DNA of 64,000 nt, from positions 1,488,001 through 1,552,000 of the forward strand of contig OY969889.1 of assembly GCA_963704335.1 (NCBI GenBank), given 5' to 3'. Positions within the stretch are counted from its first letter, which is position 1. Each line of letters starts with the position of its first letter. Source of the DNA: PALSA-612 sp963704335. GTDB lineage: Bacteria > Actinomycetota > Thermoleophilia > Gaiellales > Gaiellaceae. Below, piece by piece: positions 43,258 to 53,871 of the stretch. Position numbers and translations under genes: made by a program. Below the pieces are notes generated by a model that saw nothing but the letters and a program-made list of their open reading frames with translations, had not been told where the DNA came from and made no database searches.

Positions 43258-44894
43258 TGTGGCAAACGCTGGCAGGGATCGTGAGGCTTGCGCGTCCACC
43301 GGCAGGTTGGCTCGCAGCCTCGGTCCTGTTCGGCACGCTCGCCGTTGCTTTCGGCATCGGGCTGATGACGTCGGCCGGGTATCTGATCGCGCGCGCGGCC
43401 GAGCGCCCGGCGATCCTCTCGCTGACGACCGTGATCGTCGCCGTGCGGTTCTTCGGCCTCGCGCGACCGGTCGCGCGCTACGTCGAGCGGGTTGTGTCCC
43501 ACGATCTGGCGTTCCGCGTCCTGGCCCGTCTGCGTCTGAGCTTCTACGAGCGCATCGAGCCGCTGGCGCCGGCAGAGCTCGAGGCGTATCGGCGCGGCGA
43601 TCTCGTGAGCCGCATGGTGGGGGATGTCGACACCCTGCAAGCCCTCTACCTCAGAGGCCTGGGACCGCCGCTTGTGGCCGGCCTGGCGGGCGCTGCTGCC
43701 GTCGGCGTTGCCGCCGCGATCCTGCCTGTCGCGGCAATCGTGCTCGCAGCGGGCCTGCTGATGAGTGGTGTCGCCGTCGTGGTCGTATCCGCCTTTCTCG
43801 GCCGCGCGTCAGGAGCCAGGGCATTGGCGCAAGGGAGACTGTCCGCCGAGCTCGTGGAGCTCCTTCGCGGCGCGCCGGAGCTCGTCGTGTACGGGCGCGA
43901 GGAGGAGACAGTTCGCCGCTTCCGGGACGGAGATGACACTCTGGCCCGGCTAGCCAACCGTGACGCGCTCGCCGCGGGCTCCGCCGACGCACTGGCGATC
44001 GTCGCCACCGGCCTGACAACGGTCGCCGTGCTCGCTGTCGCGGTCTCCGCCCATGCCTCCGGGGAGCTGGATCGCACCTTCGTGGCGGCTCTCGCGCTCC
44101 TGTCGCTCGCGTCGTTCGAGGCGGTGGCGCTGCTGCCGCCCGCGGTACGGGAGCTTTCCGCGGTGCTCGGTTCCGGAAGACGCGTTCTCGAGCTCACCGA
44201 CCGCGAGCCGGCGGTCCAGGATCCGCGCGACCCGCTGCCGACTCCACCGGGCACGCCGGCGATCGCTCTGGATGGCGTGAGTGCCCGCTACTCAGGCGCG
44301 GAGCCGCCGGCACTCGAGCACGTCGATCTCACACTCGAGCCAGGGCGGAAGCTGGCTCTGGTGGGCCCGAGCGGGGTGGGGAAGACGACCGTCGTGCGCC
44401 TGCTCCTGCGCTTCCTCGACCCGTACGAAGGTCGTGTCACGCTCGCCGGTCAGGACATACGGCGGCTTCGCCAGGAGGACGTGCGGCGCGCGATCGCGGT
44501 CGCGGGACAGGATGCGTATCTCTTCTCGACGAGCATTCGTGAGAACGTCCGCCTCGGACGTCCGCAGGCGAGCGATGCCGAGGTGGACGCCGCGCTCCGG
44601 CGCGCGAAGGTGGGCGACTGGGTCGCTTCGCTGCCCGACGGCGCGGAGACCCTGGTCGGCGAGGAGGGGACGCAGCTCTCAGGTGGCCAGCAGCAGCGCA
44701 TCGCGCTAGCCCGAGCCCTCCTGTCCGACGCCCCCGTGCTCGTGCTGGACGAGCCGACCGCACATCTCGACCACGAGACGGCTGAGGAACTAGTCCGCGA
44801 CATGCTCGAGTCGGCCGAGGGGCGGTCGGTCCTGCTCATCACCCATAGGCCCGAAGGCCTCGATCTCGTCGACGAGGTCGTCGTGATGGGCTAG
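43257..44894 (+). CDS. cydC: Thiol reductant ABC exporter subunit CydC
   Basis: 545 residues. Six membrane helices precede an ATPase domain with Walker A GPSGVGKTT, signature LSGGQQQRIALARAL and Walker B VLVLDEPTAHLD. RYVERVVSHDLAFRVLARLR in the first loop is characteristic of CydC. It works as the partner of CydD in the inner membrane. The next gene, a crotonase-fold enzyme, starts 11 bases later and is unrelated in function. Confidence 0.92.
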   Translation: MWQTLAGIVRLARPPAGWLAASVLFGTLAVAFGIGLMTSAGYLIARAAERPAILSLTTVIVAVRFFGLARPVARYVERVVSHDLAFRVLARLRLSFYERIEPLAPAELEAYRRGDLVSRMVGDVDTLQALYLRGLGPPLVAGLAGAAAVGVAAAILPVAAIVLAAGLLMSGVAVVVVSAFLGRASGARALAQGRLSAELVELLRGAPELVVYGREEETVRRFRDGDDTLARLANRDALAAGSADALAIVATGLTTVAVLAVAVSAHASGELDRTFVAALALLSLASFEAVALLPPAVRELSAVLGSGRRVLELTDREPAVQDPRDPLPTPPGTPAIALDGVSARYSGAEPPALEHVDLTLEPGRKLALVGPSGVGKTTVVRLLLRFLDPYEGRVTLAGQDIRRLRQEDVRRAIAVAGQDAYLFSTSIRENVRLGRPQASDAEVDAALRRAKVGDWVASLPDGAETLVGEEGTQLSGGQQQRIALARALLSDAPVLVLDEPTAHLDHETAEELVRDMLESAEGRSVLLITHRPEGLDLVDEVVVMG

Positions 44895-44905
44895 GCTCGG
44901 ACGTC

Positions 44906-45676
44906 ATGTCCGAGGTCGAGGTCACTCGCGACGGCGGTGTGCTCACGCTCACGCTGAACCGCCCTGACGTGCTGAACGCGTTCAACGCCGGCATGCACAA
45001 GGCGTTCCAGGCAGGGCTCAAGGAGGCGGCGGATCCTTCCGTGCGCGCGGTCGTCATCACGGGCAAGGGCCGCGGCTTCTGTGTCGGCCAGGACCTGACC
45101 GAGTTCCAGGAGGGGGCGGGGGACATCGGCGACCGCCTGCGCGCTGGCTATCACAAGAACGTCGTCGCCATCCGTGCTCTCGAGAAGCCGGTGATCGCCG
45201 CCGTCAACGGCCCTGCCGCGGGCGCCGGCCTCTCGCTCGCGTGCGCGTGCGACATCCGCATCGCCGGAGAGTCGGCGAGCTTCGTACCCGCCTTCATCGG
45301 CATCGGCCTCGTCCCCGACTCGGGCGGCTCGTACTTCATCGCGCGGCTGCTCGGTGCGCCGCGCGCGTTCGCGTGGATGACGTCGAACCGCAAGCTCTCG
45401 GCCGCGGATGCTCTGGAATGGGGACTCGTCAGCGAAGTCGCGGCAGACGAGACGTTGCTGGCGCGTGTCGCCGAGCTGGCGGGCCTGTACGCCGCGGCGC
45501 CGACGCGTGGAGTCGGCATGACGAAGCGGCTGTTCGACAACGTGCAGTCGGCGACGCTCGACGAGCAGCTCGAGCTGGAAGCTCAGCTGCAGGCGGTCGC
45601 CACGCAGACGGACGACTTCCGCGAGGGCGTGACCGCGTTCCTCGAGAAGCGCCCGCCGCAGTTCACCGGCTCGTAG
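44906..45676 (+). CDS. Enoyl-CoA hydratase/isomerase, PaaG-like
   Basis: 256 residues. The oxyanion-hole sequence is GFCVGQDLTEFQ, and the second active-site region reads GIGLVPDSGGSYFIARLLG, where aspartate in DSGG is the catalytic residue of PaaG-type isomerases. The first glutamate position of classical hydratases is leucine here (GAGLSLACACD). It therefore resembles 1,2-epoxyphenylacetyl-CoA isomerase or a related delta-isomerase more than a hydratase. No other phenylacetate genes are in view. The racemase-family gene starts on its stop codon (45676). Confidence 0.85.
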   Translation: MSEVEVTRDGGVLTLTLNRPDVLNAFNAGMHKAFQAGLKEAADPSVRAVVITGKGRGFCVGQDLTEFQEGAGDIGDRLRAGYHKNVVAIRALEKPVIAAVNGPAAGAGLSLACACDIRIAGESASFVPAFIGIGLVPDSGGSYFIARLLGAPRAFAWMTSNRKLSAADALEWGLVSEVAADETLLARVAELAGLYAAAPTRGVGMTKRLFDNVQSATLDEQLELEAQLQAVATQTDDFREGVTAFLEKRPPQFTGS

Positions 45677-46624
45677 TGCAGGTCACCACGGTCGACTACC
45701 ACACGGCCGGCGAGCCGTTCCGGATCGTCACCGCCGGCGTCGACCCGCTCCGGGGCCGGACGATCCTCGACAAGCGGCGCCACGCCCTCGAGCACGTCGA
45801 CGAGGTTCGCCGCCTGCTCGTCAACGAGCCGCGCGGCCATGCCGACATGTACGGCTGCTTCGTCACGGAGCCCGAGGACGAGGGCGCCGACCTCGGCGTC
45901 GTCTTCTTCCACAACGCCGGCTACTCGACGGCGTGCGGCCACGGCACGATCGCGCTCGTCACGTGGGCGATCGAGAGCGGCGTCGTGGTCGCGGTCGAGC
46001 CGCAGACGCGCGTCGTCGTCGACTGCCCCTCGGGTCGGCTGGAGACGGTGGCGCGCGTAGAGAGTGGTGACGTGAAGGCCGTTCGCTTCCGCAACGTGCC
46101 CGCCTACGTGCACGCCCGCGGGCTGGAAGCTGCAGGACGCACGGTCGACGTCGCCTACGGCGGCGCCTTCTACGCCTTCCTCGAGGAACGTGTTGCTCCT
46201 GAGGAAGTCACGCGCCTGATCCAGCTCGGGCGGCAGATCAAGGCGGACCTCGAGCGGGACCAGGAGATCGTCCACCCGCTGGAATCGGAGCTCAGCGGCG
46301 TCTACGGCGTCGTCTTCTGGCAGCACGAGGAGGACGGGCCGCCTCCGGTGCAGCGCAACGTCACGGTCTTCGCGGACGGCGAAGTCGATCGCTCCCCCTG
46401 CGGCAGCGCGACGTCTGCGCGCATGGCGCTGCTCGACGTGCCCGAGCTCCGCCACCTGAGCGTCATCGGCACGGAGTTCCGTGCATGGATCGTCGACCGG
46501 ACCGAGGTGGACGGGCGCCCGGCGGTGGTCACCGAGGTCGAGGGCTCGGCGCATCGCACAGGCGCTCACGAGTTCGTGCTCGAGCCCGAGCGACGACCTC
46601 GGCACGGGCTTCCTCCTCCGCTAA
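45676..46624 (+). CDS. Proline racemase / 4-hydroxyproline epimerase family, late frameshift
   Basis: GTG 45676 overlaps the previous stop. Both family cysteines are present, in YSTACGHGTIAL and DRSPCGSATSAR, which points to a racemase or epimerase instead of a dehydratase with one cysteine lost. The expected C-terminus, DDLGTGFLLR then TAA at 46622-46624, is in a different frame from the body; one extra base around 46588-46592 causes the shift. As written, the reading continues to 46815 over the 3' end of the opposite gene. The last ten or so residues are affected, so activity may survive. A base-calling error is equally possible. Confidence 0.8.
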
Positions 46625-49600
46625 GCGGACGCGGCGAGCAGGGCTTCCGCCTCGCGGATGTGGCGCGCCGCTCCTACCGATCGGAAGAACTCCAGCGCGC
46701 GCTCGACCTGCTGCGGCTCGCCGGACTGCAGGCGTGCGTGCGCCTCGTCCACCACGTCGCCGATCGCTGCGAGCCGATCCGCGGCATCGGCGTACCGTCC
46801 GTCGAGCAGCGCTAGGCCTGCAGCCGCCCACGGGTTCGTCGCCACGGGAACGAGGACGCCGCGCAGGTGGTCGGGGAGATCCTGCTGAGCCGTCAAGAAC
46901 ACATCCATGAGCACGTCGAGCAAGGGGGCGAAGTCGGACACGGCGCGCTCCAGCTCCGAAGTTGCGCTATCCACCTCGTCCTGCAGGTTCAGCTCGGTGG
47001 CAACCCGTAATGACGTGGCCAACGCAGGCAGGTACACCTGCACATCCCTGCCGCGCCGGGCGATGTCCAGGGCCAGCTCTGCATCCTCACGCGCGCCGGA
47101 CTCGTCCCCGCGCGCGAGCCGGATCAACGCCCGTCGGGTTCGAACGTAGCTCTCGGCGTAGTCAGGCTTCAGCTCGCTTTCGGCAACAAGCTCGTCCGCT
47201 AGCTCCATCGCCTCGTCCCACCGCCCAAGCGAGTAGACATGCCAGCAAACGACGCTTCGGGCATACCGGTACAGCGGTCGATCACCGAACTGCTCGGCGA
47301 GGCCTACGCTCTCCTGCCGGAAGTGAAGAGCCCGACGTATGTCTCCCATCCGGGACGTCATCGCGGCAAGGTTGTTGTAGCCGCGAGCGGCCTCGGGCGA
47401 GTTGACGGCGAGGGCGATCTCGATGCTGCGCTCGATGTCCGCCATCCCCGCTGAGAAGTCGCCGGCATTTCCCTTGGCGAGTGCGATGTTGTTCAGCGCG
47501 TTCGCCCGGAGCTCGTCGAGCCCCAGCTGCTCCGCGATGGCGAGGGCTTCCTCGCCGGCGTCGATCGCACCCTCTTTGTCGGCCGCGAGTGCGCGGTAGC
47601 GCGAGACCTGGCTTAACACTCTCGCCTTGGCCCGGCTTGGGGCTTCATCCCGGATGAGCCTCTCGGCACGGGTGAGATGCTCGAAGCACCGATCGCGCTC
47701 GGCGACGTACCACCAAGCTTCCGCAAGTAGGGCATCCGCCTCCGCTGCCCGCTCACTCGCCCCGGATGCAGCGAGCGCATCCCGTGCTTCTTCGAGCGCG
47801 ACTATCGCCTTCTCGTCCCCGGAGCGATGGAGCGCCTGGGCATGGCGAAACTGGAGCTCCGGCTCCGGCGCCTCGGCCGTCGCGAGCGCCTCGCCGTAGT
47901 AACGGGCCGCGCCGCCGTAGGCGTACAGCCCGTACGCCCGGTCGCCCGCCTCGCGCAGCGCACGGTGTGCGGGAGCCTTCAGTGACGACGTGACCACGCC
48001 GGCCGCCCGGCTCAGCTCGAGCGCGGCGAGGTAGTGGTACGCGAGCATCTCGGCGTTGTCTTCTGGGCGTCCCAGGGATTCGATCCAGCTCGCAGCGAGG
48101 CGATGCTTCTCGGCGCGTTCAGCACGTGGCATCTGCCCGTAGGCGACGTCGCGGACCAGCAAGTGCCTGAACGCGTACTCCGTCTCTCCTGAGACGGTGG
48201 GCCGTCGTTCCCGCCGCACGAACTCCTTGCGCTCGAGCCCGTGCAACCTCTCCTCGAGGGCCCACGGCTCGCTGCCGGAGAGATGCGCTACCGCACCGAG
48301 CCAGAACACCTTCCCCAGCACCGCCGCGTCCTGGAGCGCTTGCTTCTCCTCGGTCGCGAGCGCGTCGAGGCGCGCCGCGACGATGCCCTGCACCGTCTCG
48401 GGGAGCTCGTCGGGCTGCCTGCCCTCGGCCACGAGGCGCGCGAATTCCTCGGCGTAGAGCGGATTCCCCTCCGCCCTCTGGAGCAGCCGCTGCTGAAGCT
48501 CTGCCGGCAGGACCGCTTGGTCGAGGAGCGCATGCACGATCTGCGCCGTCTCCGTGTCCGTGAGCGACGAGAGGGAGAGCGTGAGAGCGTTCGCCTTGCC
48601 GCCGCCCCAACCTGGCCGCCGTGCGAGCAGCTCCGGCCGCGCTGTGCCGATCACAAGCAGGGGCGCGCCGGTTGCCCACTCGACGAGATAGTCGACGAAG
48701 TCGAGCAGGCCGTCGTCGGCGAAGTGGAGATCCTCGAAGACCAGCACCAGAGGCCGTGTCTCGGCCATCGCCTCGAAGAACCGCCGCCACGCGGAGAACG
48801 CCTCGCCGCGGCGGTCGGCGCCGAGCTCTGATTCTGCACCCAACCCCACGAGCGGAAGCAGGTTGCGCTCGACCCACTCCGCTTCCCGCTGCTCGGCAAA
48901 GACGTCCGCGATCGCGCGACCCAACTTCGTGGAGACCTCGCCTTCGTCGTCGGTGTCGAGGATGCCGGCCTGTGCCTTGACGATCTCGGCGAGCGCCCAG
49001 TAGGAGACGCCTTCGCCGTAGGGGAGGGAGCGGCCCTGACGCCAGGTCGTAAGGTCCGGCTCGGCATGCAGGCCGCGGAAGAGCTCGAAGACGAGGCGGC
49101 TCTTGCCGATCCCCGGGACGCCGACGATTGTGACGAGCTGCGGCTCTCGCTCGGTGCGAGCGCGGGCGAGCGCTGCGGTCAGCGCGTCGAGCTCACGTTC
49201 GCGGCCCACGAGGGGCGTGCGACCGATCTGCCGGACGTCGACGCCGTAGCGGGCACGGGCTTGCAGGGCTTCGTAGACGGCGACGGGCCTCGCCTTTCCC
49301 TTCGCATCGACTGGCTCCGCCTCCCGGAACTCGATCGCTCGCTCGGTCGCCCGGAACGTCGTCTCGTCGACGAGGATGCCGTCCGTAGGAGCGGCGGACT
49401 GCAGGCGGGCCGCCGTGTTGACCACGTCGCCCGCGGCCATGCCCTCGCCCTCCTCGGGCCGTGCCCCAAGCTGCACGAGCGTCTCGCCGGTTGTGATGCC
49501 CACGCGCACGTGCAGCTCCCGCGAGTCGTCGGCGTCGCTGAGCTCCGCGATCGCGTCTCTGACGGCAAGAGCGGCGCGGACGGCGCGCTCCGGATCGTCC

Positions 49601-49905
49601 TCGCGCGCAATCGGCGCGCCGAAGATCGCCATCACGGCGTCGCCGATGAACTTCTCGACGGTGCCGCCGTAGCGCTCTAGCTCCCAGCGCACGCGCTCGT
49701 GGTACCCGGACAGGATCGTCCGGACGTCCTCAGGGTCGAGCTGCTCTACCTGTGCCGTGAAGCCGACGAGATCTGCGAAGAGGACGGAGACCACCTTGCG
49801 CTCCTGCCGCGCCTCGGGCAGATCCGCCGCCACTGACGCCCCGCATGCGTTGCAGAACCTGGCGCCGGCGGGATTCTCCTGGCCGCAACTCGGACAGGCG
49901 ATCAC
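46621..49905 (-). CDS. Class III nucleotide cyclase-domain protein with AAA ATPase and TPR-like region
   Basis: 1094 residues from GTG 49905. A zinc ribbon at the N-terminus (C4, C7, C18, C21) is followed by a cyclase domain with metal aspartates D45 in VLFADLVGFT and D89 in FIGDAVMAIFG, and by DVVNTAARLQ. A large AAA-type ATPase domain has the P-loop GVPGIGKSR near residue 285, and the C-terminal 500 or so residues are helical repeats. Such proteins are common regulators in this kind of actinobacterium and may make cAMP in response to a bound signal. Output target unknown. Its stop shares bases with the frameshifted racemase gene. Confidence 0.85.
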   Translation of the reverse strand: MIACPSCGQENPAGARFCNACGASVAADLPEARQERKVVSVLFADLVGFTAQVEQLDPEDVRTILSGYHERVRWELERYGGTVEKFIGDAVMAIFGAPIAREDDPERAVRAALAVRDAIAELSDADDSRELHVRVGITTGETLVQLGARPEEGEGMAAGDVVNTAARLQSAAPTDGILVDETTFRATERAIEFREAEPVDAKGKARPVAVYEALQARARYGVDVRQIGRTPLVGRERELDALTAALARARTEREPQLVTIVGVPGIGKSRLVFELFRGLHAEPDLTTWRQGRSLPYGEGVSYWALAEIVKAQAGILDTDDEGEVSTKLGRAIADVFAEQREAEWVERNLLPLVGLGAESELGADRRGEAFSAWRRFFEAMAETRPLVLVFEDLHFADDGLLDFVDYLVEWATGAPLLVIGTARPELLARRPGWGGGKANALTLSLSSLTDTETAQIVHALLDQAVLPAELQQRLLQRAEGNPLYAEEFARLVAEGRQPDELPETVQGIVAARLDALATEEKQALQDAAVLGKVFWLGAVAHLSGSEPWALEERLHGLERKEFVRRERRPTVSGETEYAFRHLLVRDVAYGQMPRAERAEKHRLAASWIESLGRPEDNAEMLAYHYLAALELSRAAGVVTSSLKAPAHRALREAGDRAYGLYAYGGAARYYGEALATAEAPEPELQFRHAQALHRSGDEKAIVALEEARDALAASGASERAAEADALLAEAWWYVAERDRCFEHLTRAERLIRDEAPSRAKARVLSQVSRYRALAADKEGAIDAGEEALAIAEQLGLDELRANALNNIALAKGNAGDFSAGMADIERSIEIALAVNSPEAARGYNNLAAMTSRMGDIRRALHFRQESVGLAEQFGDRPLYRYARSVVCWHVYSLGRWDEAMELADELVAESELKPDYAESYVRTRRALIRLARGDESGAREDAELALDIARRGRDVQVYLPALATSLRVATELNLQDEVDSATSELERAVSDFAPLLDVLMDVFLTAQQDLPDHLRGVLVPVATNPWAAAGLALLDGRYADAADRLAAIGDVVDEAHARLQSGEPQQVERALEFFRSVGAARHIREAEALLAASA

Positions 49906-49915
49906 GCCCAGAAGC

Positions 49916-50803
49916 CTAGGCGCTGGAAGCGCCGAACTCGGCCGCGGCCTCCTCGAGCGTGTAGACCGGGCCGACACACACGTCCTCGTCGTCGAAGATC
50001 TCGAGCCATTCGGCGAGTGATCGTGTCTCGAAGATGGCGCTCAGATCCTCGGCTGCCGATGGGTCGTAGTGGCGCTCGAGGAGGTCGGGCCGCTCGATGA
50101 GCTCACATAGGCGCAGCCAGAACTTCGGCTCGAGTGCGCCCACGGTGAGAAAGCGGCCGTCCGCCGTCCCGTAGATGCGAAAGCACGGCGGGCCGCCCGT
50201 GAGCACCTTCGGCACGGGGTCGCCGCCGAGCCGGTGGGCAGCCAGCTTGTGCGAGCCGTGTGTCATCGAGATGACTATGTGTCGCCCCATGCCGGTTCGA
50301 CCGCGCTCGAGCAGCGCCGCGAGGATCTCGACGACAGCACCCATGGCGCCGGCGGCGAGATCTGCAACCTGCGTCGGCGCCACGGCCGGCGCCGTGTCGG
50401 CCAGAAGGCCTGCCCAGCCGACGTAGTTGATGTCGTGCCCGGCCCTGTGCGCGTGCCTGCCCTCTGCGCCGAAGCCCGTAATCGCGCAGTAGACGCCACG
50501 CTCGGGTACGCGGAGCCCGAGCCGCTCGAAGACGCCCGGCCGGAACCCGTCGAGGATGACGTCTGCCTCGTTGCACCACGCCTGCGCCTCGGCCAGGCCG
50601 ACGCCCTTGAGGTCGAGCTCGACTATCTCCTTGCCGCGGTTGATCGCCTCGTACCAGGCAGGGGCGTTCATGCGCATCGGCTCGCCCCCCGGCTCCTCGA
50701 TCTTCACGACCCGCGCGCCCAGCCGCATGAGCTCGCGGCTCGCATACGGGCCGGGCAGCTGGCGAGTGAAGTCGACGACGAGGTGGCCGGCGAGCGGTTG
50801 CAT
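49916..50803 (-). CDS. AMACR-like / class III CoA transferase
   Basis: 295 residues from ATG 50803. The N-terminal VVDFTRQLPGPYASRELMRLGA and EEPGGEPMR are typical of the CaiB/BaiF family. AGHDINYVGWAG (H123, D124) is the active-site segment of alpha-methylacyl-CoA racemases, and D148 in VADLAAGAMG follows. Most family members have 350-400 residues, so this one is short in its second domain. It is divergent from a tetR gene with a 31-base gap; the operator at 50835 lies just beyond its start and may control both. Likely role: branched or 2-methylacyl-CoA processing. Confidence 0.82.
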   Translation of the reverse strand: MQPLAGHLVVDFTRQLPGPYASRELMRLGARVVKIEEPGGEPMRMNAPAWYEAINRGKEIVELDLKGVGLAEAQAWCNEADVILDGFRPGVFERLGLRVPERGVYCAITGFGAEGRHAHRAGHDINYVGWAGLLADTAPAVAPTQVADLAAGAMGAVVEILAALLERGRTGMGRHIVISMTHGSHKLAAHRLGGDPVPKVLTGGPPCFRIYGTADGRFLTVGALEPKFWLRLCELIERPDLLERHYDPSAAEDLSAIFETRSLAEWLEIFDDEDVCVGPVYTLEEAAAEFGASSA

Positions 50804-50827
50804 CCGCGGCGAACCTACCACTACGCT
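50798..50827 (+). promoter_or_regulatory. Candidate tetR promoter for a leaderless transcript
   Basis: A -35-like TTGCAT (50798-50803) and a -10-like TACGCT (50822-50827) are separated by 18 bases. Transcription would start close to the TTG codon at 50835, giving an mRNA with no leader. There is no ribosome site upstream of that codon, which agrees with leaderless translation. Confidence 0.4.
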
Positions 50828-50834
50828 TCTCGCG

Positions 50835-50851
50835 TTGACTGACCGGTCAAT
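50835..50851. promoter_or_regulatory. TetR operator, site 1 (autoregulation)
   Basis: Reads TTGACTGACCGGTCAAT, a palindrome around TGACCGGTCA. It covers the presumed start codon and transcription start of tetR and lies 31 bases from the divergent AMACR-like gene. It differs from site 2 at only two central bases, and both are followed by CG. Confidence 0.7.
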
Positions 50852-51446
50852 CGCCTCGCAGGAGAAGCGGCGGCAGATCCTGGACGCCGCCGTTCGCACG
50901 TTCGCGAGCAAGGGTTACCACGCCTCGCGCGTCGGAGACATCGCCGAGGAGGCAGGCGTCGCGTACGGGCTCGTCTATCACTACTTCCCGTCCAAGGCGG
51001 ACGTGCTGGAGACGATCTTCCGCGAGACATGGACGGAGCTGCTGGCGGCCATCCGCGACGTCGAGGAAGCGGCGGTGCCGGCGGCGGAGCAACTGCGGCA
51101 GGTGACGGCGATCCTCCTGCGCGCGTGGAGGCGCCAGCCCGACCTCGTCCGCGTGCTCGTGCGTGAGGTCGCGCGCAGCCCCGGCGTGCAGCAGCGCGTG
51201 GACGAGATCGGCGAGGTGTTCGCCGCTCTGGAGCGCATCGTCGCGCGGGGCCAGGCGGCCGGCGAGTTTCGCCCGGACATCGAACCGCGCCTCGCGAGCT
51301 GGATCGTCTACGGCGCGATCGAGGAGATCCTCACCGGCTGGGTGCTGGGGCAGCTTCCCGACGGCGACGACGAGGTTGCACTGGCCGAGCGGACCGTCGT
51401 CTCGCTCGTCGTCTCCGGCCTCTCGCCTGCGGCGGGGGCGGCATGA
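50835..51446 (+). CDS. TetR-family transcriptional regulator
   Basis: 203 residues if TTG 50835 is the start; no ATG or GTG lies upstream of the helix-turn-helix within a sensible distance. The DNA-binding domain covers about residues 8-55, with FASKGYHASRVGDIAEEAGVAYGLVYHYFPSK as recognition region (short parts quoted from positions 24-50). The ligand domain is helical, and SPGVQQRVDEIGEVF resembles acyl-CoA-responsive regulators. It probably represses its own gene and the acyl-CoA dehydrogenase at 54990, through the paired palindromes. An acyl-CoA would be a fitting inducer. The transporter gene follows with an ATGA overlap. Confidence 0.85.
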   Translation: MTDRSIASQEKRRQILDAAVRTFASKGYHASRVGDIAEEAGVAYGLVYHYFPSKADVLETIFRETWTELLAAIRDVEEAAVPAAEQLRQVTAILLRAWRRQPDLVRVLVREVARSPGVQQRVDEIGEVFAALERIVARGQAAGEFRPDIEPRLASWIVYGAIEEILTGWVLGQLPDGDDEVALAERTVVSLVVSGLSPAAGAA

Positions 51447-52671
51447 ACTCCACCCGCAGCTCGCTCATCTGGTTGCTCGGGCTAGGCGCCTTCGGGCTCG
51501 CGTTCTCGATCACAACGACCGCCGCCTATCTGCCGCCGCTGCTCGCGGAGTTCACGGACTCGCAGACCGTGATCGCCGCCGTGCTCGCCGCAGAAGGGCT
51601 GTTCGCGCTCACGGTGCCGCTCGTGATCGGGCCCTGGAGCGACACGTTCCTGACGCCGATGGGCCGCCGCCGGCCGTTCATGCTCGCCGCGCTCTGGCCC
51701 ATGGGCTTCTGCCTGGCGTTGCTGGCATTCATGCCGAACCTCTTGACCACGGCATTCGTCGTGATGGCGTTCTTCTTCGCCTACTACGTCTACGAGCCGC
51801 CGTATCGAGGCCTCTACCCCGACCTCCTGCACGAGAGCGTCTTCGCTCGTTCCCAGGGCGTCCAGCACATCCTGCGCGGCGTCGCACTCGGCGCCGCCCT
51901 CGTCGGCGGCGGCTTCCTGCTCAGCGTGTGGGACCCGGCGCCGTTCATGCTCGCCGCTGTCGTCACGACGGTGGCCTGCGGCGCGGTCGTGCGCTGGGTC
52001 AGAGAGGACGGCGGCGAGAGCCGCGTCTACAAGGGCATTCGCGCGTACGTCGGGATGAGCCGCGACATCTTCCTGCACCTGCCCGACGTCCGGATGTTCC
52101 TGTTCGCCATGGCGTGCTGGGAGGGGACGTTCGCCGCCATGAGGACCTTCGTCGTCCTATACGTGGTGGAGGGCCTCGACCAGTCGCTGGCGGTCTCCTC
52201 GACGATTCTCGCCACCGTGGCCGCCGGCTACACCTGCGCCGCGCTCCTTGCCGGGCCGATCGGCGACCGTGTCGGCGCCGCCCGCGTCGTCTTCTGGTCC
52301 TCGATCGTGTACGCCACCGGCCTGCTCATAGCGGGCTTCGCCCAGAGCTGGCAGAGCTGGTACTACGGGATCATCTTCCCGGTCGCCGTCGCCGGCGGCA
52401 TGGTGATGACGCTGTCGTGGGCCATCCTCTTCCGCCTGATGCCGCCCGAGCAGCGTGGCGCAATCTCGGGCATCGCGACGACGACGAAGGGCTGGGCGCT
52501 CATCTTCGGACCACTGGTGGCAGGGTTGCTGATCGACCTCTTCGAGCCGTATCTCGACGCCACCGACGGGTACCAGATCCTCTGGCCGTTCTGTGCGCTG
52601 CTCGTGCTGGCGTCGATCCCGATCGTCGCGCGCGTCTGGAAACTGGTGGAGGCTTCGGAGCCGGAGCCGGT

Positions 52672-52675
<4 letters not shown>
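51443..52675 (+). CDS. MFS transporter (GPH-like), substrate unknown
   Basis: 410 residues and about twelve membrane helices. The 2-3 loop reads GPWSDTFLTPMGRRRPFM, close to the pattern in glycoside-pentoside-hexuronide and sucrose-type symporters. FAYYVYEPPYRGLYPDL in helix 4 and its loop belongs to the same group. It is translationally coupled to tetR (51443-51446), so the carried compound may be the inducer or product of the acyl-CoA genes nearby. It converges on gcdH with a shared CTAG stop (52672-52675). Confidence 0.82.
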
Positions 52676-53862
<1,187 letters not shown>

Positions 53863-53871
53863 GGATTGAGG

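Noticed and set aside
46621..46815. Long C-terminal tail of the racemase-family gene
   Set aside because: It is the out-of-frame product of the frameshift at 46588-46592 and runs antisense through the cyclase gene.
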